A DNA stretch of 64,000 nucleotides from Thermococcus sp. 21S9 (GTDB taxonomy: Archaea > Methanobacteriota_B > Thermococci > Thermococcales > Thermococcaceae). This document shows positions 8,665-16,759 of the stretch, piece by piece. The stretch covers positions 1,674,001 to 1,738,000 of the forward strand of contig NZ_SNUS01000001.1 in assembly GCF_012027635.1 (NCBI RefSeq), in the 5' to 3' direction. Each line of letters opens with the position of its first letter. Within the stretch, counting starts at the first letter, position 1. The position numbers and the translations under genes were made by a program. The notes under the pieces are model-generated. The model was not told the origin of the DNA. It was given only the letters and a program-made list of their open reading frames with translations, and made no database searches.

Positions 8665-9634
8665 CGATGACACCCCCGAGTCTGAGCCCTGCCACTATTC
8701 CCAGAAGGACGAGCAACAGCGAAAGGCCAAGATGCGAAAGCGACTCCATCACGAGCGCGAGGCCCTCAATCAGGGCAAAGAGAAGGAGGAACCTAACGTT
8801 GCGGAGCTTTGAATACGTCCCGGCCGAAAGCGCGTGGAAAGCGGTGAAGGCCAGCGCGAAGAGGAAGGCCCAGTAGGTCGGGCCCGTGAAGGAAACCGGC
8901 AGTTGCATTATGAAGTTCGTCGCCACGAAGGTACCGATGGAAAGGAGGACGTACTGGCCGATTCCAAGGCCGAGACCGAGTGAAAGGCCGTCCCTGTTCC
9001 GGGAGAAGTAGAACTTAATTGCCTCGACCGTCAGCGCGGTTGTACAGGCCGTGAACAGGGCGCGCGCAACCGTTGAATACGCTACGATGAGGGAGATTAT
9101 CCCGTAGAAGGGGATTATAACCGACAGGCCGAGCGCAATTCCAGCACCGAGGACGAGGTCCGGAATCGAGGGCTTCCTGATGAAGTAAAACGCCCCCAGA
9201 ACGAGCAGGGAGCCGAGAATCATGGCGACCATTCCCGCTGGATTGGGCTTTGCCCTCACCCCAAGGCCGATTCCAACGAGCTCGCCGTTCTCATACGTCA
9301 GGGCGACAGGAAAGGTCCCCTTCTCGGCTTTAACTTCGTATTCCAGCTTTACCATGTCCCCTTCACGACTCTCGTTGACGAGGCTGAAGGACAGCAACTT
9401 TCCGTAGTTGGTAATGGTGAACTCCCTCAGCTGGGCGAACTCCCTTTCCCCGAGTTCCTTCTTGAGCCTCTCGCTCATGTATGGCTCTATTAGGGAGTAG
9501 TTGCCGGTGTTCATGGCCTTTATGAAGTTCCCCATGAAGGCGTTTCCCTTTTCGGTGAACTCGTCGGCCGTAACCGGGGCACTGAGGAGTAGAAGCAGGG
9601 TTAAAGTTAAAGCGAGGGGCAGTGCCTTTCTCAT
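8636..9634 (-). CDS. Secreted-domain membrane protein, DUF3887-like N-terminus, unknown function
   Basis: A 332-residue protein with a clear signal peptide (LLLLLSAPVTADEF), an extracytoplasmic domain of about 110 residues resembling DUF3887 (GNAFMGNFIKAMNTGNYSLI), then six or seven membrane helices with conserved-looking HALSAGTYSK. It resembles the fusion of DUF3887 with YhfC-type membrane proteins, but I am not certain of the family. It lies between the 109-residue membrane protein and the prenyl synthase in the SQR/ferrochelatase operon and overlaps the latter by 29 bases. Function unknown; a role in membrane assembly of the respiratory system is only a guess from context. Confidence 0.65.
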   Translation of the reverse strand: MRKALPLALTLTLLLLLSAPVTADEFTEKGNAFMGNFIKAMNTGNYSLIEPYMSERLKKELGEREFAQLREFTITNYGKLLSFSLVNESREGDMVKLEYEVKAEKGTFPVALTYENGELVGIGLGVRAKPNPAGMVAMILGSLLVLGAFYFIRKPSIPDLVLGAGIALGLSVIIPFYGIISLIVAYSTVARALFTACTTALTVEAIKFYFSRNRDGLSLGLGLGIGQYVLLSIGTFVATNFIMQLPVSFTGPTYWAFLFALAFTAFHALSAGTYSKLRNVRFLLLFALIEGLALVMESLSHLGLSLLLVLLGIVAGLRLGGVIDGIAGREAH

Positions 9635-9643
9635 CTTCATCCC

Positions 9644-9973
9644 TCACACCGCTGGGGCAAGGGCCCTAATGAGCTTTTTGGCCAGTCCCTCGATGCCGGG
9701 AATCCTGTAGGTCTCTCCCCTCAGCATCTTCCAGGCCCCGAAGAGGGCGTAGACGTACCAGAGGGCCAAGACGTAGAGCGACCAGCCGAACTCGGGGTAG
9801 CCGGGGTACATGTGCCAGGCTCCCATAAAGGCAATCCAGAAGAAAAACCCCACCACGCTGGAGTAAGCCGCGTGGGTCTTCGTTAGCTCGTCAGTATCTT
9901 TCATGAGGAGCAGGGGAATCCCCCCGACAAAGCCGAAGACATAGGCTATGAAAGCGTCGCTAAGCCTTCCCAT
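9644..9973 (-). CDS. Small membrane protein of the SQR/ferrochelatase operon
   Basis: A 109-residue protein with three predicted membrane helices, vaguely DUF4870-like. The segment FFFWIAFMGAWHMYPGYPEFGW is rich in aromatic residues and contains a histidine and methionine that could contact a cofactor, but no ligand motif is recognised. Its start overlaps the end of hemH by 14 bases, so the two are co-translated. Function unknown. Confidence 0.65.
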   Translation of the reverse strand: MGRLSDAFIAYVFGFVGGIPLLLMKDTDELTKTHAAYSSVVGFFFWIAFMGAWHMYPGYPEFGWSLYVLALWYVYALFGAWKMLRGETYRIPGIEGLAKKLIRALAPAV

Positions 9974-10856
9974 CTTCCCACCTCCTAAGCTCCTGGGCTA
10001 TCGCCGAGATGAGGTAATCGTGCCTGTGGTCAAGTTTAGCCCGGTAAAACCTCAGTCCGAGCTTTTCAGCAAATTCCCGGTATTCAACGTCGAGCTCGTA
10101 AAGCGTCTCGACGTTCTCAACGAGGAAGCTGAGCGGGTAAACCAGAACCTCCTCGACACCCTCCTCCCTGAGCCTTTCCAGGACCTCCGGAACCTCCGGC
10201 CCGAGCCAGTCGCCTTTTCCGAATTTGCTCTGGAAGGCCATCTCCCACTCGAGGTCAAATGCTTTCATAACCCGTTTTGCCAGCTCGGTGTGGCTCCTCA
10301 GGTAGGGGTCACCTCTCTCAATGACCTTCCTCGGCAGGCTGTGGACGCTTAGAATCACGTATGGGTTCTCAAAACCGCTCTCAGCTAAGCCCTTCTCGAT
10401 GTTGTGCCTGACCCAGGCGATGAACCTCTCGTTGTTCCACCACTCCCTGATGTAGGGCCTATCGCTGAAGAGCTCCCTGACCTTGAGCAGACACCTCTCG
10501 GTTGTCGAGCTGGAGTAAACATGGTAGAGCGGAAATACGAGGTCGAAGCCGTCGCTCAGCTCCTCGAGGAGGGGTTTAGAATAGCACATGCCGAGGGTTA
10601 TCTCGTGACCGGTTCTCTCGCTCACCAGCCCTGCAATCTCGCGCATGTAATCCACGAGCGGGCTTTTCCCGCCCATAACCGCGTAGTGGCCCCTAACTGC
10701 CCGGGCGCGGGCCTTGGCTATGCCTCGGATTATCGCCTTTGCCCCGGGCACGTCGAGGCCTATATCCTTCCTCACGTCGTAGAGAAAGCGGAATATGAAG
10801 TCCTCAACTTCATCGGGCGTCGTCGGCGCTCCCATGTAGGTGAAGAGAACCCTCAA
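9960..10856 (-). CDS. hemH: Ferrochelatase
   Basis: A 298-residue chelatase inserting ferrous iron into protoporphyrin IX or coproporphyrin III. The ferrochelatase signature is matched: VILSVHSLP followed by ERGDPY, with the catalytic histidine at H172. Other family blocks are PLYHVYSSSTTERC (111-122), FQSKFGKGDWLGPEV and ENVETLYELDVEY with the metal-path glutamate E250; the usual DH before ETLYE is EN here. Start: TTG 10856, six bases after GGAGGTGA, gives the normal N-terminus (RVLFTYMGAPTTPDEV). Its presence is unexpected because Thermococcales generally lack heme synthesis. A CbiK/CbiX-type cobaltochelatase is less likely given the signature. Confidence 0.88.
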   Translation of the reverse strand: MRVLFTYMGAPTTPDEVEDFIFRFLYDVRKDIGLDVPGAKAIIRGIAKARARAVRGHYAVMGGKSPLVDYMREIAGLVSERTGHEITLGMCYSKPLLEELSDGFDLVFPLYHVYSSSTTERCLLKVRELFSDRPYIREWWNNERFIAWVRHNIEKGLAESGFENPYVILSVHSLPRKVIERGDPYLRSHTELAKRVMKAFDLEWEMAFQSKFGKGDWLGPEVPEVLERLREEGVEEVLVYPLSFLVENVETLYELDVEYREFAEKLGLRFYRAKLDHRHDYLISAIAQELRRWEDGKA

Positions 10857-10885
10857 GGTTTCACCTCCAAAAGAAAATGAAAGGG

Positions 10886-11305
10886 TCACTTCTCGTTTAA
10901 AACCGCGCCGAGGTTCTTCGCGAGGGTCAGGAGGAATCCGAGTCCCTTCTGGACGTCCTCGTCGCGGAGGTAGCCAATCGCTCCCGTCATTCCGACCTTC
11001 GGAACCTCCTTGGGGTTGGTCTCTGCGAGGGCCTTGAGCAGGGCCCTAACAAGCTCCTCGGTGTTCCAGCTGAGCTTTCTGACGTCCTCAACCTCGAGCT
11101 CCCTGACCGGTTCGAGGGCGGAATTTCCTATCGCGGTGAGTCTTAGGACGGCCTTCTCCTCGGCTATGGTTTCAAGCAACTTATCCCCGTTCTCGGTCAT
11201 GGCCTTGAGTATTCCGAGGGTTCCGCTCTTCTTCAAAGCCACGGCAACCTCTATCAGTTCCTTAACGGCGGAAATCTCTTCGGGGGTGAAATTGAGCTCG
11301 CCCAT
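10886..11305 (-). CDS. DUF1641 protein, SQR partner
   Basis: A 139-residue helical soluble protein of the DUF1641 type, a family that is recurrently encoded next to sulfide:quinone oxidoreductases and other flavoprotein dehydrogenases; its biochemical role is not established. The C-terminal half contains the family-like GMTGAIGYLRDEDVQKGLGFL. The start ATG 11305 follows GAGGTGAGG and lies 10 bases after the SQR stop, so the two are one transcriptional unit. Confidence 0.8.
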   Translation of the reverse strand: MGELNFTPEEISAVKELIEVAVALKKSGTLGILKAMTENGDKLLETIAEEKAVLRLTAIGNSALEPVRELEVEDVRKLSWNTEELVRALLKALAETNPKEVPKVGMTGAIGYLRDEDVQKGLGFLLTLAKNLGAVLNEK

Positions 11306-11315
11306 CTTCCTCACC

Positions 11316-12464
11316 TCACAGCCTCAAACTGTCGAGCCAGCCCCTGTAGAAGGAGTCCTTCATCATCCTGACCAGCGGGCTCTTGAAGAGTAGGTAGCAC
11401 TCGCGCCTGTACTTGCTTCCGGTCCACTCGTATTCACAGTTGCCGATGAAACCGGTGTTGTAGCCGTGGCCGACGCACATCGTCGGGGCGTACTCCGCGA
11501 CCGGGAACCCGCCGTGTATCTGGTGGAGTATGCTCGTCGCGGAAACTATCGAGGCGTTGTGGAGCGGAACGCCGGCCGTCAAAAGGCCGAGTGGTGGCAT
11601 GCTCGCTTCGCTGACGACGTAGACCTCATCGTAGCCTGGGTAGCGGAAGTCCGGCCCCTTAACCTTGGCCCAGCGCGGGTCCTTCTCGTCGGCCATAAAG
11701 GCCATGACGTCGGGAATCGCTATGGGTGGCACTTTGATTAAGAGGTCGTACTCAACCTCGGCGTTTTTGGTGATGACTTTGTTCGGCGTTATCTCAACGT
11801 GCCCTTCGTTCCTTATGAAGTTCACCCTGGCCTTCTCCATCTCCCTCCTGAAGAACCTGACGAGGTCCGGGCCGAGGCCGATGGCCGGCTCCTTGTCCGG
11901 GTGAACGACGGTAATCTCGACGTCGTCAATTCCGCGGTGCTCGAAGTACATCCTGAGGTTGAGGCCCATCTCGTAGGGGTATATGCCACAGCGATGTGGC
12001 GCTTCCGGGGTGTAGATGACTATCTTCTTCCCTTTGAACTCGTAGAGGGCCTTCCTCAGCTCAAGGGCTCCTTCAAGGGTGAAGTTGTGATAGCCGTACT
12101 CGGCAAGGCCTTTGTACTTGTCCCAGACGTACTTGACGCCCAGGCCAAGGACGAGGTAGTCGTAGTCGTAAACCTTTCCGTCCTCGGTTTTCACCTGCCT
12201 GTTGTCGAGGTCAATCTCGGTAACCCTATCGATGTCAACCTTGAAACCGTAGACCTTCTCGGCGTTCTTTATCGGTGCCCAGGTCTCGTGACCCTCGGCG
12301 GAACCGAGCGCGACCTCCATGAAGAGTGGTGGCATGTAGTGTCTCTCACTTGCAGTCACCATCGTCACGTCAACGTCGAGCTTGAGTCTGTCCGCTTCCG
12401 CCTTCAGGTAGCGCGCCGCCACGAGTCCGGCGGTACCCCCTCCAAGGACCAGAACCTTCGCCAT
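11316..12464 (-). CDS. sqr: SQR-family FAD-dependent quinone oxidoreductase
   Basis: A 382-residue flavoprotein of the sulfide:quinone oxidoreductase / type II NADH dehydrogenase superfamily. It has an N-terminal dinucleotide-binding loop (VLVLGGGTAGL), the second FAD strand YDYLVLGLG, and an SQR-like C-terminal region with amphipathic end (FYRGWLDSL). Of the three redox cysteines of archaeal SQR, two have counterparts (C159 in HRCGIYPYE, C330 in APTMCVGH); the first is occupied by F128. Extra cysteines C343 and C356 follow. It heads the operon and has DUF1641 downstream, both favouring SQR. Electrons would pass to the quinone pool and on to cytochrome bd. A flavocytochrome-c-like or NDH-2 role is possible. 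Confidence 0.8.
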   Translation of the reverse strand: MAKVLVLGGGTAGLVAARYLKAEADRLKLDVDVTMVTASERHYMPPLFMEVALGSAEGHETWAPIKNAEKVYGFKVDIDRVTEIDLDNRQVKTEDGKVYDYDYLVLGLGVKYVWDKYKGLAEYGYHNFTLEGALELRKALYEFKGKKIVIYTPEAPHRCGIYPYEMGLNLRMYFEHRGIDDVEITVVHPDKEPAIGLGPDLVRFFRREMEKARVNFIRNEGHVEITPNKVITKNAEVEYDLLIKVPPIAIPDVMAFMADEKDPRWAKVKGPDFRYPGYDEVYVVSEASMPPLGLLTAGVPLHNASIVSATSILHQIHGGFPVAEYAPTMCVGHGYNTGFIGNCEYEWTGSKYRRECYLLFKSPLVRMMKDSFYRGWLDSLRL

Positions 12465-12506
12465 GCGTGCACCTCCAGGTCTTCTACCAATGGGAGTGAG
12501 GTTTTG

Positions 12507-12520
12507 GGGTATATAACCCT
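12507..12520 (-). promoter_or_regulatory. TATA box of the SQR-ferrochelatase operon
   Basis: On the minus strand AGGGTTATATACCCC, about 45 bases upstream of the SQR ATG (12464), which itself has GGAGGTG. It is divergent from the TATA box at 12566-12575. Confidence 0.65.
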
Positions 12521-12542
12521 TTTGATTATCGCACCTATTAGG

Positions 12543-12564
12543 TTCGGAAAAAGATTCGTCCGAA
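12543..12564. repeat. Inverted repeat in the divergent SQR / small-protein promoter
   Basis: TTCGGA (12543-12548) and TCCGAA (12559-12564) form a perfect 6-bp inverted repeat with a 10-base gap. It sits between two divergent TATA boxes and abuts the BRE of the plus-strand one. A regulator operator is plausible; part of the right arm may simply be the BRE. Confidence 0.45.
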
Positions 12565-12565
12565 A

Positions 12566-12575
12566 GAGATATAAG
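12566..12575 (+). promoter_or_regulatory. TATA box of the 67-aa gene upstream of cydA
   Basis: GAGATATAAG preceded by TCCGAAA as BRE, 34 bases before the ATG at 12609. Confidence 0.6.
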
Positions 12576-12608
12576 ACCCAAGTTCTGAATTCGAAAGGAG
12601 GTGGTGTC

Positions 12609-12812
12609 ATGGCAGTACAGGCGGAGACTGGTAAGGAGGTCCTTGCCGGATTGGTGGCAATAGTGCTCGCGTTTGTCTTTGTACTGATTGCGTTCTTGAT
12701 GCACAACGTTGTCTGGGTAGTGCCAGGTATGGTCTTTGGAATAGCCTACATGATTTGGGTTTTCCACCGGCACGGCATGCCATCGGTCAACAGTCCGAAA
12801 GCAAAAGTTTAA
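12609..12812 (+). CDS. 67-aa two-helix membrane protein next to cydAB
   Basis: A 67-residue protein with two membrane helices (about 11-31 and 35-52) and a basic C-terminus. Start ATG 12609 follows GGAGGTG at ideal spacing. It has its own promoter and lies 119 bases upstream of cydA. Small single- or two-helix subunits (CydX, CydS, CydH) accompany bacterial bd oxidases; this protein has no recognisable sequence similarity to them that I can claim, but its position makes an accessory-subunit role possible. Otherwise unknown. Confidence 0.7.
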   Translation: MAVQAETGKEVLAGLVAIVLAFVFVLIAFLMHNVVWVVPGMVFGIAYMIWVFHRHGMPSVNSPKAKV

Positions 12813-12865
12813 TTCTTTCTTTTATGTTCTCGCTTAAAGGAAAACATTACTTTAATTAGATGCTC

Positions 12866-12880
12866 CGAAAACATTATAAG
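12866..12880 (+). promoter_or_regulatory. cydAB promoter
   Basis: CGAAAACATTATAAG: BRE plus TATA, about 55 bases upstream of the cydA ATG. The TCCGAAA-n-TATAAG arrangement is the same as in the promoter of the 67-aa gene. Confidence 0.65.
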
Positions 12881-12931
12881 TTTGTTTCCCGGTAAGTTCA
12901 GTTTGAAGGATGAACTAAGGGGTGGTTCGCT

Positions 12932-14455
12932 ATGGACCCGGTACTGCTGTCGAGAATACAGTTCGCCCTGACCGCGGGTTACCACTGGATTTTCGTGCCC
13001 GCGAGCATAGGAATGGCCTTCATGGTCTTCCTGCTCTGGACCATGGCGGCTATAACCAACGAGGAGCAGTGGCACAAGGCGGCGAAGTTCTTCACCAAGT
13101 GGCTGGGAGTGTTCTTCGTCCTCGGCGTCCCAACGGGAATCGTCATGGAGTTCGAGTTCGGTGCAAACTGGGCCAACTACTCGGTTTTCGTCGGCTCAAT
13201 CTTCGGTCCTCCACTGATGCTTGAGGGTCTCTTTGCCTTCGCCCTCGAGTCGACGTTCCTCGGCGTGCTTCTCTTCGGTATGGACAGGCTCCCAAGGGCC
13301 ATAACCTGGATTTCATCGTTCTTCGTGTTCATCGGTTCGAGCCTTTCTGGACTCTGGATTCTCATCGCCAACAGCTGGCAACAGACACCGACAGCCTACA
13401 TCATCAAGGACACACCCCTCGGCCCGAGGGCTGAGCTGACCGACTTCATGAAGGCCGTCTTCAACCCGCTCCTGGTTAGCCAGTACACCCACACCATAAA
13501 CTCCGCAATCCTCACCGGTGCCTACATAGTCGTCGCGGTCAGCGCCTACTACCTGCTCAAGAAGAGGCACGTCCAGGTCGCGAGGAGCGCACTCGCCCTC
13601 GGCATAGTAGTTCTCGCGATAAGCTCGGTAATCCAGCTCTATCCGACCGGCCACGAGGAAGGCATGGTCATAGCCAAGTACCAGCCGACGAAGCTTGCCG
13701 CCGACGAGGGCCTCTTCCACACCGAGAAGGGTGCGCCGATGGTGGTCTTCGGAATCGTTGACGAGAAGAACCAGCAGGTCAAGTACGCCATCGAGATTCC
13801 CAAACTGCTGAGCTGGCTTGCCTTCGGTGACTGGAACGCGCAGGTGCTCGGCCTCCACGACGCGGCAAGGTACGTCTGGTACGAACAGGTTCTCAACAAC
13901 CCCAACTACGAGAACGAACAGGTCAAGAAGCAGGTCATAGACAGCCTCATGCAGGCCTACGGTATAAACCCCAACGACCCCCAGGCCAACGAGAAGATGG
14001 TCAAGGTCCTTGAGGACGCCCTGCCGGTGGCCTTCATGTTCTACGCCTACCGCGTCATGGTCGGCCTTGGAACGCTCTTCATAGCCATCGGCGGTCTCGG
14101 AGTGCTCCTCCTCCTGCTCGGCAAGCTCTACGACGCTCGCTGGTTCCTCAAGGTGCTCGTCGTTACCGTTCCGCTTCCGTGGCTCGCGGGCGAGGCCGGC
14201 TGGTTCACCCACGAGGTCGGAAGACAGCCGTGGATGGTCTGGGGAATGGTCACCGACAAGACCGGTGCCTCCGCCAACGTTTCAGCAACAAGCGTGCTGA
14301 TTACGCTGATAGCGTTCGTCGTCGTGTACAGCATACTGTTCTACATCTGGCTCCACTTCGTCAGGAAGCTCATCAGGGAGGGTCCCGAGCCGGTTGAGGG
14401 TGACGTCACCGCGAAGCCGGTCCCCGCCGTTAGCACCGCGGGAGGTGGTCAGTGA
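12932..14455 (+). CDS. cydA: Cytochrome bd quinol oxidase subunit I
   Basis: A 507-residue membrane protein, the heme-bearing subunit that oxidises quinol and reduces O2. Visible hallmarks: the first heme ligand H18 in RIQFALTAGYHW; the second histidine in SQYTHTINSA; the methionine ligand of b558 in YRVMVGLGTL; quinol-loop residues in KYQPTKLAADEG; and the signature GRQPWMVWG preceded by GEAGWFTHEV. About nine membrane helices. ATG follows GGGGTGG. The stop overlaps cydB by four bases. Length is normal for the short Q-loop class. A bd oxidase is atypical for a supposedly strictly anaerobic Thermococcus. Confidence 0.95.
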   Translation: MDPVLLSRIQFALTAGYHWIFVPASIGMAFMVFLLWTMAAITNEEQWHKAAKFFTKWLGVFFVLGVPTGIVMEFEFGANWANYSVFVGSIFGPPLMLEGLFAFALESTFLGVLLFGMDRLPRAITWISSFFVFIGSSLSGLWILIANSWQQTPTAYIIKDTPLGPRAELTDFMKAVFNPLLVSQYTHTINSAILTGAYIVVAVSAYYLLKKRHVQVARSALALGIVVLAISSVIQLYPTGHEEGMVIAKYQPTKLAADEGLFHTEKGAPMVVFGIVDEKNQQVKYAIEIPKLLSWLAFGDWNAQVLGLHDAARYVWYEQVLNNPNYENEQVKKQVIDSLMQAYGINPNDPQANEKMVKVLEDALPVAFMFYAYRVMVGLGTLFIAIGGLGVLLLLLGKLYDARWFLKVLVVTVPLPWLAGEAGWFTHEVGRQPWMVWGMVTDKTGASANVSATSVLITLIAFVVVYSILFYIWLHFVRKLIREGPEPVEGDVTAKPVPAVSTAGGGQ

Positions 14456-15450
14456 TGGACTACGCGACTGCCTGGTTTTACTTTTCCGCCTTCCTCCTCG
14501 GAATGTACCTGGCGTTTGACGGCTTCGACCTTGGAATAGGAACGCTCCTCGCGTTCATTAAGAACCAGAGGGACAGGGACGTCCTCGTTAACACCATCGC
14601 GCCGGTCTGGGATGGCAACGAGGTCTGGTTCATCACCTGGGGTGCCGGTCTGTTCGCGATGTGGCCAGCGCTCTACGCGACGCTCTTCAGCACGTTCTAC
14701 CTCGCGGTCTGGTTGCTCGCGTTCCTGTTCATATTCAGAGCTGTCGGCTTCGAGTTCAGGAACAAGAACAAGGACCTCTGGGATAAGCTCTTCGCCCTCG
14801 TCAGCGCGTTAATCCCGCTCGTCATCGGCGTCATAGTCGGCAACCTCGTCATGGGAATCCCCATCGACGCCAAGGGCTTCCACGGCTCACTGCTGACGCT
14901 CTTCAGGCCGTACCCGCTCATAGTCGGCCTCTTCGTGCTCTTCGCCGTGACCTGGCACGGGGCCAACTGGGGCGCCTACAAGACCACCGGAAAGCTCCAG
15001 GAGACCATGAGGAAGTACGCCTTCACATTCTGGGTGCTTACAGTGGTCTTCCTGCTCCTGACGGTAATCGGCATGAAAATCTGGGCCCCGCTGAGGTTCG
15101 AGAGGCTCATGACCCCGCTCGGCCTCTTCCTGACGGTCGTAATCCTCGTCGCGGGACTGCTCGACGGCTACCTCATCAAGAAGGGCGTCGACAAGCTGGC
15201 ATTCTACATCAGCTGGCTGGCCTTCCCGCTGGTCGTCGGCCTAATCTACTACACGATGTACCCGTACTGGGTCATCTCGACCACCGACCCGAACTTCAAG
15301 CTCAGCATACACGACCTCGCGGCGTCGCCACTGACGCTCCAGGCGGTCCTTGGAGTCTCAGTAATCCTGGCAGTAATCATCATGACCTACACCCTCTACG
15401 TCTACAAGATGTTCGGCGGGAAGGTCACCGAGGCGGAGGGCTACTATTAG
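14452..15450 (+). CDS. cydB: Cytochrome bd quinol oxidase subunit II
   Basis: A 332-residue CydB with eight or nine membrane helices. The N-terminal block FLLGMYLAFDGFDLGIGTLL with the conserved DGFDLG and the following WDGNEVWFITWGAGLFAMWP are diagnostic. It forms the heterodimer with CydA; the gene overlaps cydA (ATGA). A short inverted repeat and T-run follow the stop, and a new TATA box begins the next transcript. Confidence 0.95.
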   Translation: MMDYATAWFYFSAFLLGMYLAFDGFDLGIGTLLAFIKNQRDRDVLVNTIAPVWDGNEVWFITWGAGLFAMWPALYATLFSTFYLAVWLLAFLFIFRAVGFEFRNKNKDLWDKLFALVSALIPLVIGVIVGNLVMGIPIDAKGFHGSLLTLFRPYPLIVGLFVLFAVTWHGANWGAYKTTGKLQETMRKYAFTFWVLTVVFLLLTVIGMKIWAPLRFERLMTPLGLFLTVVILVAGLLDGYLIKKGVDKLAFYISWLAFPLVVGLIYYTMYPYWVISTTDPNFKLSIHDLAASPLTLQAVLGVSVILAVIIMTYTLYVYKMFGGKVTEAEGYY

Positions 15451-15464
15451 TTCCTTTTCCTTCT

Positions 15465-15486
15465 TTCGATATTCGAACTTTTTTAG
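15465..15486 (+). terminator. Possible terminator after cydB
   Basis: TTCGA-TAT-TCGAA inverted repeat (15465-15477) followed by six Ts (15479-15484). The T-run is the usual archaeal termination signal; the repeat could equally be an operator for the promoter at 15491. Confidence 0.4.
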
Positions 15487-15489
15487 GGA

Positions 15490-15502
15490 AAAGTTTATAA
15501 TT
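15490..15502 (+). promoter_or_regulatory. Promoter of the 12-gene heme/quinone operon
   Basis: AAAGTTTATAATTC, about 50 bases upstream of the radical SAM gene. No other promoter-sized gap exists before 26338, so this probably drives the whole run. Confidence 0.55.
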
Positions 15503-15546
15503 CGTTACAGCAAAGTTCTTTTTGGAAACTAAAGACGGTGGTCGAA

Positions 15547-16749
15547 ATGCACAGAGGCAAATCTACCGGCTGGCCCTACGACAGGAAGCCGGTCCTCGTC
15601 TTCTGGGAGACGACGAAAGCCTGCCAGCTCAAGTGCAAGCACTGTCGCGCTGAAGCGATACTCCAGGCACTGCCGGGCGAGCTGAGCACCGAGGAAGGAA
15701 AGGCCCTCATCAATTCCCTCACCGACTTCGGAAGGCCCTACCCGATACTCATCCTCACCGGTGGCGACCCGCTCATGAGGAAGGACATCTTCGAGCTCAT
15801 CGAGTACGCCGTTGAGAAGGGCATTCGCGTTGGTCTCGCCCCCGCTGTAACACCGCTCCTGACAGAGGAAACAATCGAGAGAATCGCAAAGAGCGGGGTT
15901 AAAGCAGTGAGCATAAGCCTCGACAGCCCGTTTTCAGATGTCCACGACGCAATCAGAGGCATAGAGGGGACGTGGGAGAAAACCGTCTGGGCCATCAAGG
16001 AGTTCCTAAAACATGGCCTAAGCGTTCAGGTGAACACGGTTGTGATGCGCGAGACCGTTGAGGGACTGCCCGAGATGGTGAAGCTCCTCAAAGACCTTGG
16101 CGTCGAAATCTGGGAGGTCTTCTACCTCGTTCCGACCGGGAGGGGCAACTTCGAGAGCGACCTAAGGCCGGAGGAATGGGAAGACGTCACGCACTTCCTC
16201 TATGAAGCCTCGAAGCACCTCCTCGTGAGGACCACCGAGGGTCCGATGTTCAGGCGAGTGGCTATAATGAGGAAAGCGCTGGAGGAGAAGGGACTCGACC
16301 CCGACGAGGTTCTCAAGCCCGGGGAACTCTACTTTAGGCTGAAGAAACGGCTCGTTGAGCTTCTCGGCGAAGGGAACGAGGCGAGGGCACAGACGATGGG
16401 AACACGCGACGGGAAGGGAATCGTTTTCATCGCCTACAACGGCAACGTCTACCCGAGCGGTTTCCTGCCCTTCAGCGTCGGCAACGTCCGCGATAAAAGT
16501 TTGGTTGAGATTTACAGGGAGAGTGAACTTATGAAAAAGCTCCGCTCGGCCGAGTTCGAGGGGCGCTGTGGGAAGTGCGAGTTCAGGGAAATCTGCGGGG
16601 GAAGCAGGGCGAGGGCCTACGCATATCACCTGAACCCTCTCGCCGAAGACCCGGCCTGCCCGTACGAGCCGGGCTCATACATCAGGCTCGCCGGCGAACT
16701 CGGGCTGAACCTTCCAATCGGAACATTCGGAGGGCAAAAGCCTATTTGA
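15547..16749 (+). CDS. Radical SAM/SPASM protein, TIGR04053/AhbD-NirJ-like
   Basis: A 400-residue radical SAM enzyme. The SAM cluster motif is C26-x3-C30-x2-C33 within WETTKACQLKCKHCRAEA; the GGDP motif is in ILTGGDPL. The C-terminal SPASM region has CGKCEFREICGGSRARA and a late cysteine (DPACPYEP) for an auxiliary cluster. The sequence fits the TIGR04053 group, related to heme-d1 NirJ and the alternative heme synthase AhbD that decarboxylates Fe-coproporphyrin. Leading the operon with a porphyrin-type importer and HemG-like protein, it is a candidate for a late heme step, but peptide modification is not excluded. ATG 15547 preferred over GTG 15538 because GGTGGT lies just upstream. Confidence 0.78.
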   Translation: MHRGKSTGWPYDRKPVLVFWETTKACQLKCKHCRAEAILQALPGELSTEEGKALINSLTDFGRPYPILILTGGDPLMRKDIFELIEYAVEKGIRVGLAPAVTPLLTEETIERIAKSGVKAVSISLDSPFSDVHDAIRGIEGTWEKTVWAIKEFLKHGLSVQVNTVVMRETVEGLPEMVKLLKDLGVEIWEVFYLVPTGRGNFESDLRPEEWEDVTHFLYEASKHLLVRTTEGPMFRRVAIMRKALEEKGLDPDEVLKPGELYFRLKKRLVELLGEGNEARAQTMGTRDGKGIVFIAYNGNVYPSGFLPFSVGNVRDKSLVEIYRESELMKKLRSAEFEGRCGKCEFREICGGSRARAYAYHLNPLAEDPACPYEPGSYIRLAGELGLNLPIGTFGGQKPI

Positions 16750-16759
16750 GGTGATGGAA

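Noticed and set aside
9960-10856. Cobaltochelatase CbiK/CbiX instead of ferrochelatase
   Set aside because: The full ferrochelatase signature around H172 (SVHSLP ... RGDPY), the FGKGDWLGP block and ENVETLYELD are specific to HemH-type enzymes, and no cobalamin genes are nearby.
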